A DNA stretch of 6,820 bases from a bacterium. Its GTDB lineage: Bacteria > Verrucomicrobiota > Verrucomicrobiae > Limisphaerales > J093. A program made the position numbers and the translations under genes. Position 1 is the stretch's first letter. Each line of letters starts with the position of its first letter. Under the pieces are notes generated by a model that saw nothing but the letters and a program-made list of their open reading frames with translations, had not been told where the DNA came from and made no database searches. This document shows positions 6,691 through 6,820 of the stretch, one piece after another. The stretch is taken from contig JAKCAB010000451.1 in assembly GCA_021839785.1 (NCBI GenBank), positions 1 through 6,820 on the forward strand, written 5' to 3'.

Positions 6691-6820
6691 GTGACACGCG
6701 TGCGGTTCTTCCTGCTCCCGGTGGCGGTCTGGTGGCTCCAGTTGGCAGGCGGCTCCTGCGCCGCGGCGGACTGGGTGCGCGCCGGCCTGAACACCAACCG
6801 GCCGATCTGGGGTCTGCGCG
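6691..6820 (+). CDS. N-terminus of an exported protein, truncated by the window edge
   Basis: Forty-three codons are visible, starting at GTG 6691 (a second in-frame GTG lies at 6700). The frame has a stop at 6658-6660 and no ATG between it and 6691. The translation has a basic start (VTRVR), a hydrophobic core (FFLLPVAVWWLQLAGG) and an SCAAA-D junction that fits signal peptidase I cleavage, followed by DWVRAGLNTNRPIWGLR. The cysteine lies in GGSC, which is a poor lipobox, so a lipoprotein is less likely. The mature portion is too short to assign a family. It follows the AraC gene by 92 nt, with a possible terminator between them. Confidence 0.6.
   Translation, partial: MTRVRFFLLPVAVWWLQLAGGSCAAADWVRAGLNTNRPIWGLR

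Noticed and set aside
1..6820. Search for a defence system, toxin-antitoxin pair, CRISPR array, insertion sequence or tRNA.
   Set aside because: No transposase, nuclease, terminal inverted repeat, spaced direct repeats or cloverleaf was recognised by reading both strands. The window looks like a chromosomal cell-envelope locus.

Overview
The window is GC-rich bacterial DNA that most resembles a Verrucomicrobia genome of the Pedosphaera/Limisphaera kind. That placement is inference. It rests on three things: a secreted pseudopilin with the [14 protein letters not shown] start and H..DG end that is heavily expanded in that phylum and in Planctomycetes; a PEP-CTERM surface protein; and a paralog ending in a [13 protein letters not shown]...RFYTARQ-type C-terminal domain common in verrucomicrobial secreted proteins. 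No rRNA, tRNA, CRISPR array, transposase or phage gene is visible.

Layout from left to right. Positions 1-200 hold no supportable gene. Six genes then lie on the minus strand, so they are transcribed right to left: an outer-membrane beta-barrel protein (4508-5326); a small secreted monohaem cytochrome c (4207-4500), 7 nt behind it; a PEP-CTERM protein (3065-3961); a tandem paralog of it without the PEP-CTERM tail (2123-3046); a type II pseudopilin (1324-2109); and an exported cysteine phosphatase fused to a C-terminal cytochrome c'-like domain (201-1181). An AraC-family regulator (5534-6598) runs on the plus strand, divergent from the barrel/cytochrome pair. The start of another exported protein (6691 onward) runs off the right edge.

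Spacing suggests at least three minus-strand units: barrel plus cytochrome c; PEP-CTERM protein, paralog and pseudopilin (gaps of 18 and 13 nt); and the phosphatase-cytochrome fusion alone, with a perfect 16-bp palindrome in its upstream region. Nearly every structural gene encodes an exported product, so this is a cell-envelope locus. The AraC protein is the only regulator in view and the obvious candidate to control the divergent barrel/cytochrome pair.

The most unusual items are the phosphatase-cytochrome c' fusion and the tandem paralogs that share a beta-sandwich-like domain but differ in C-terminal fate. No complete defence or mobile system was found.
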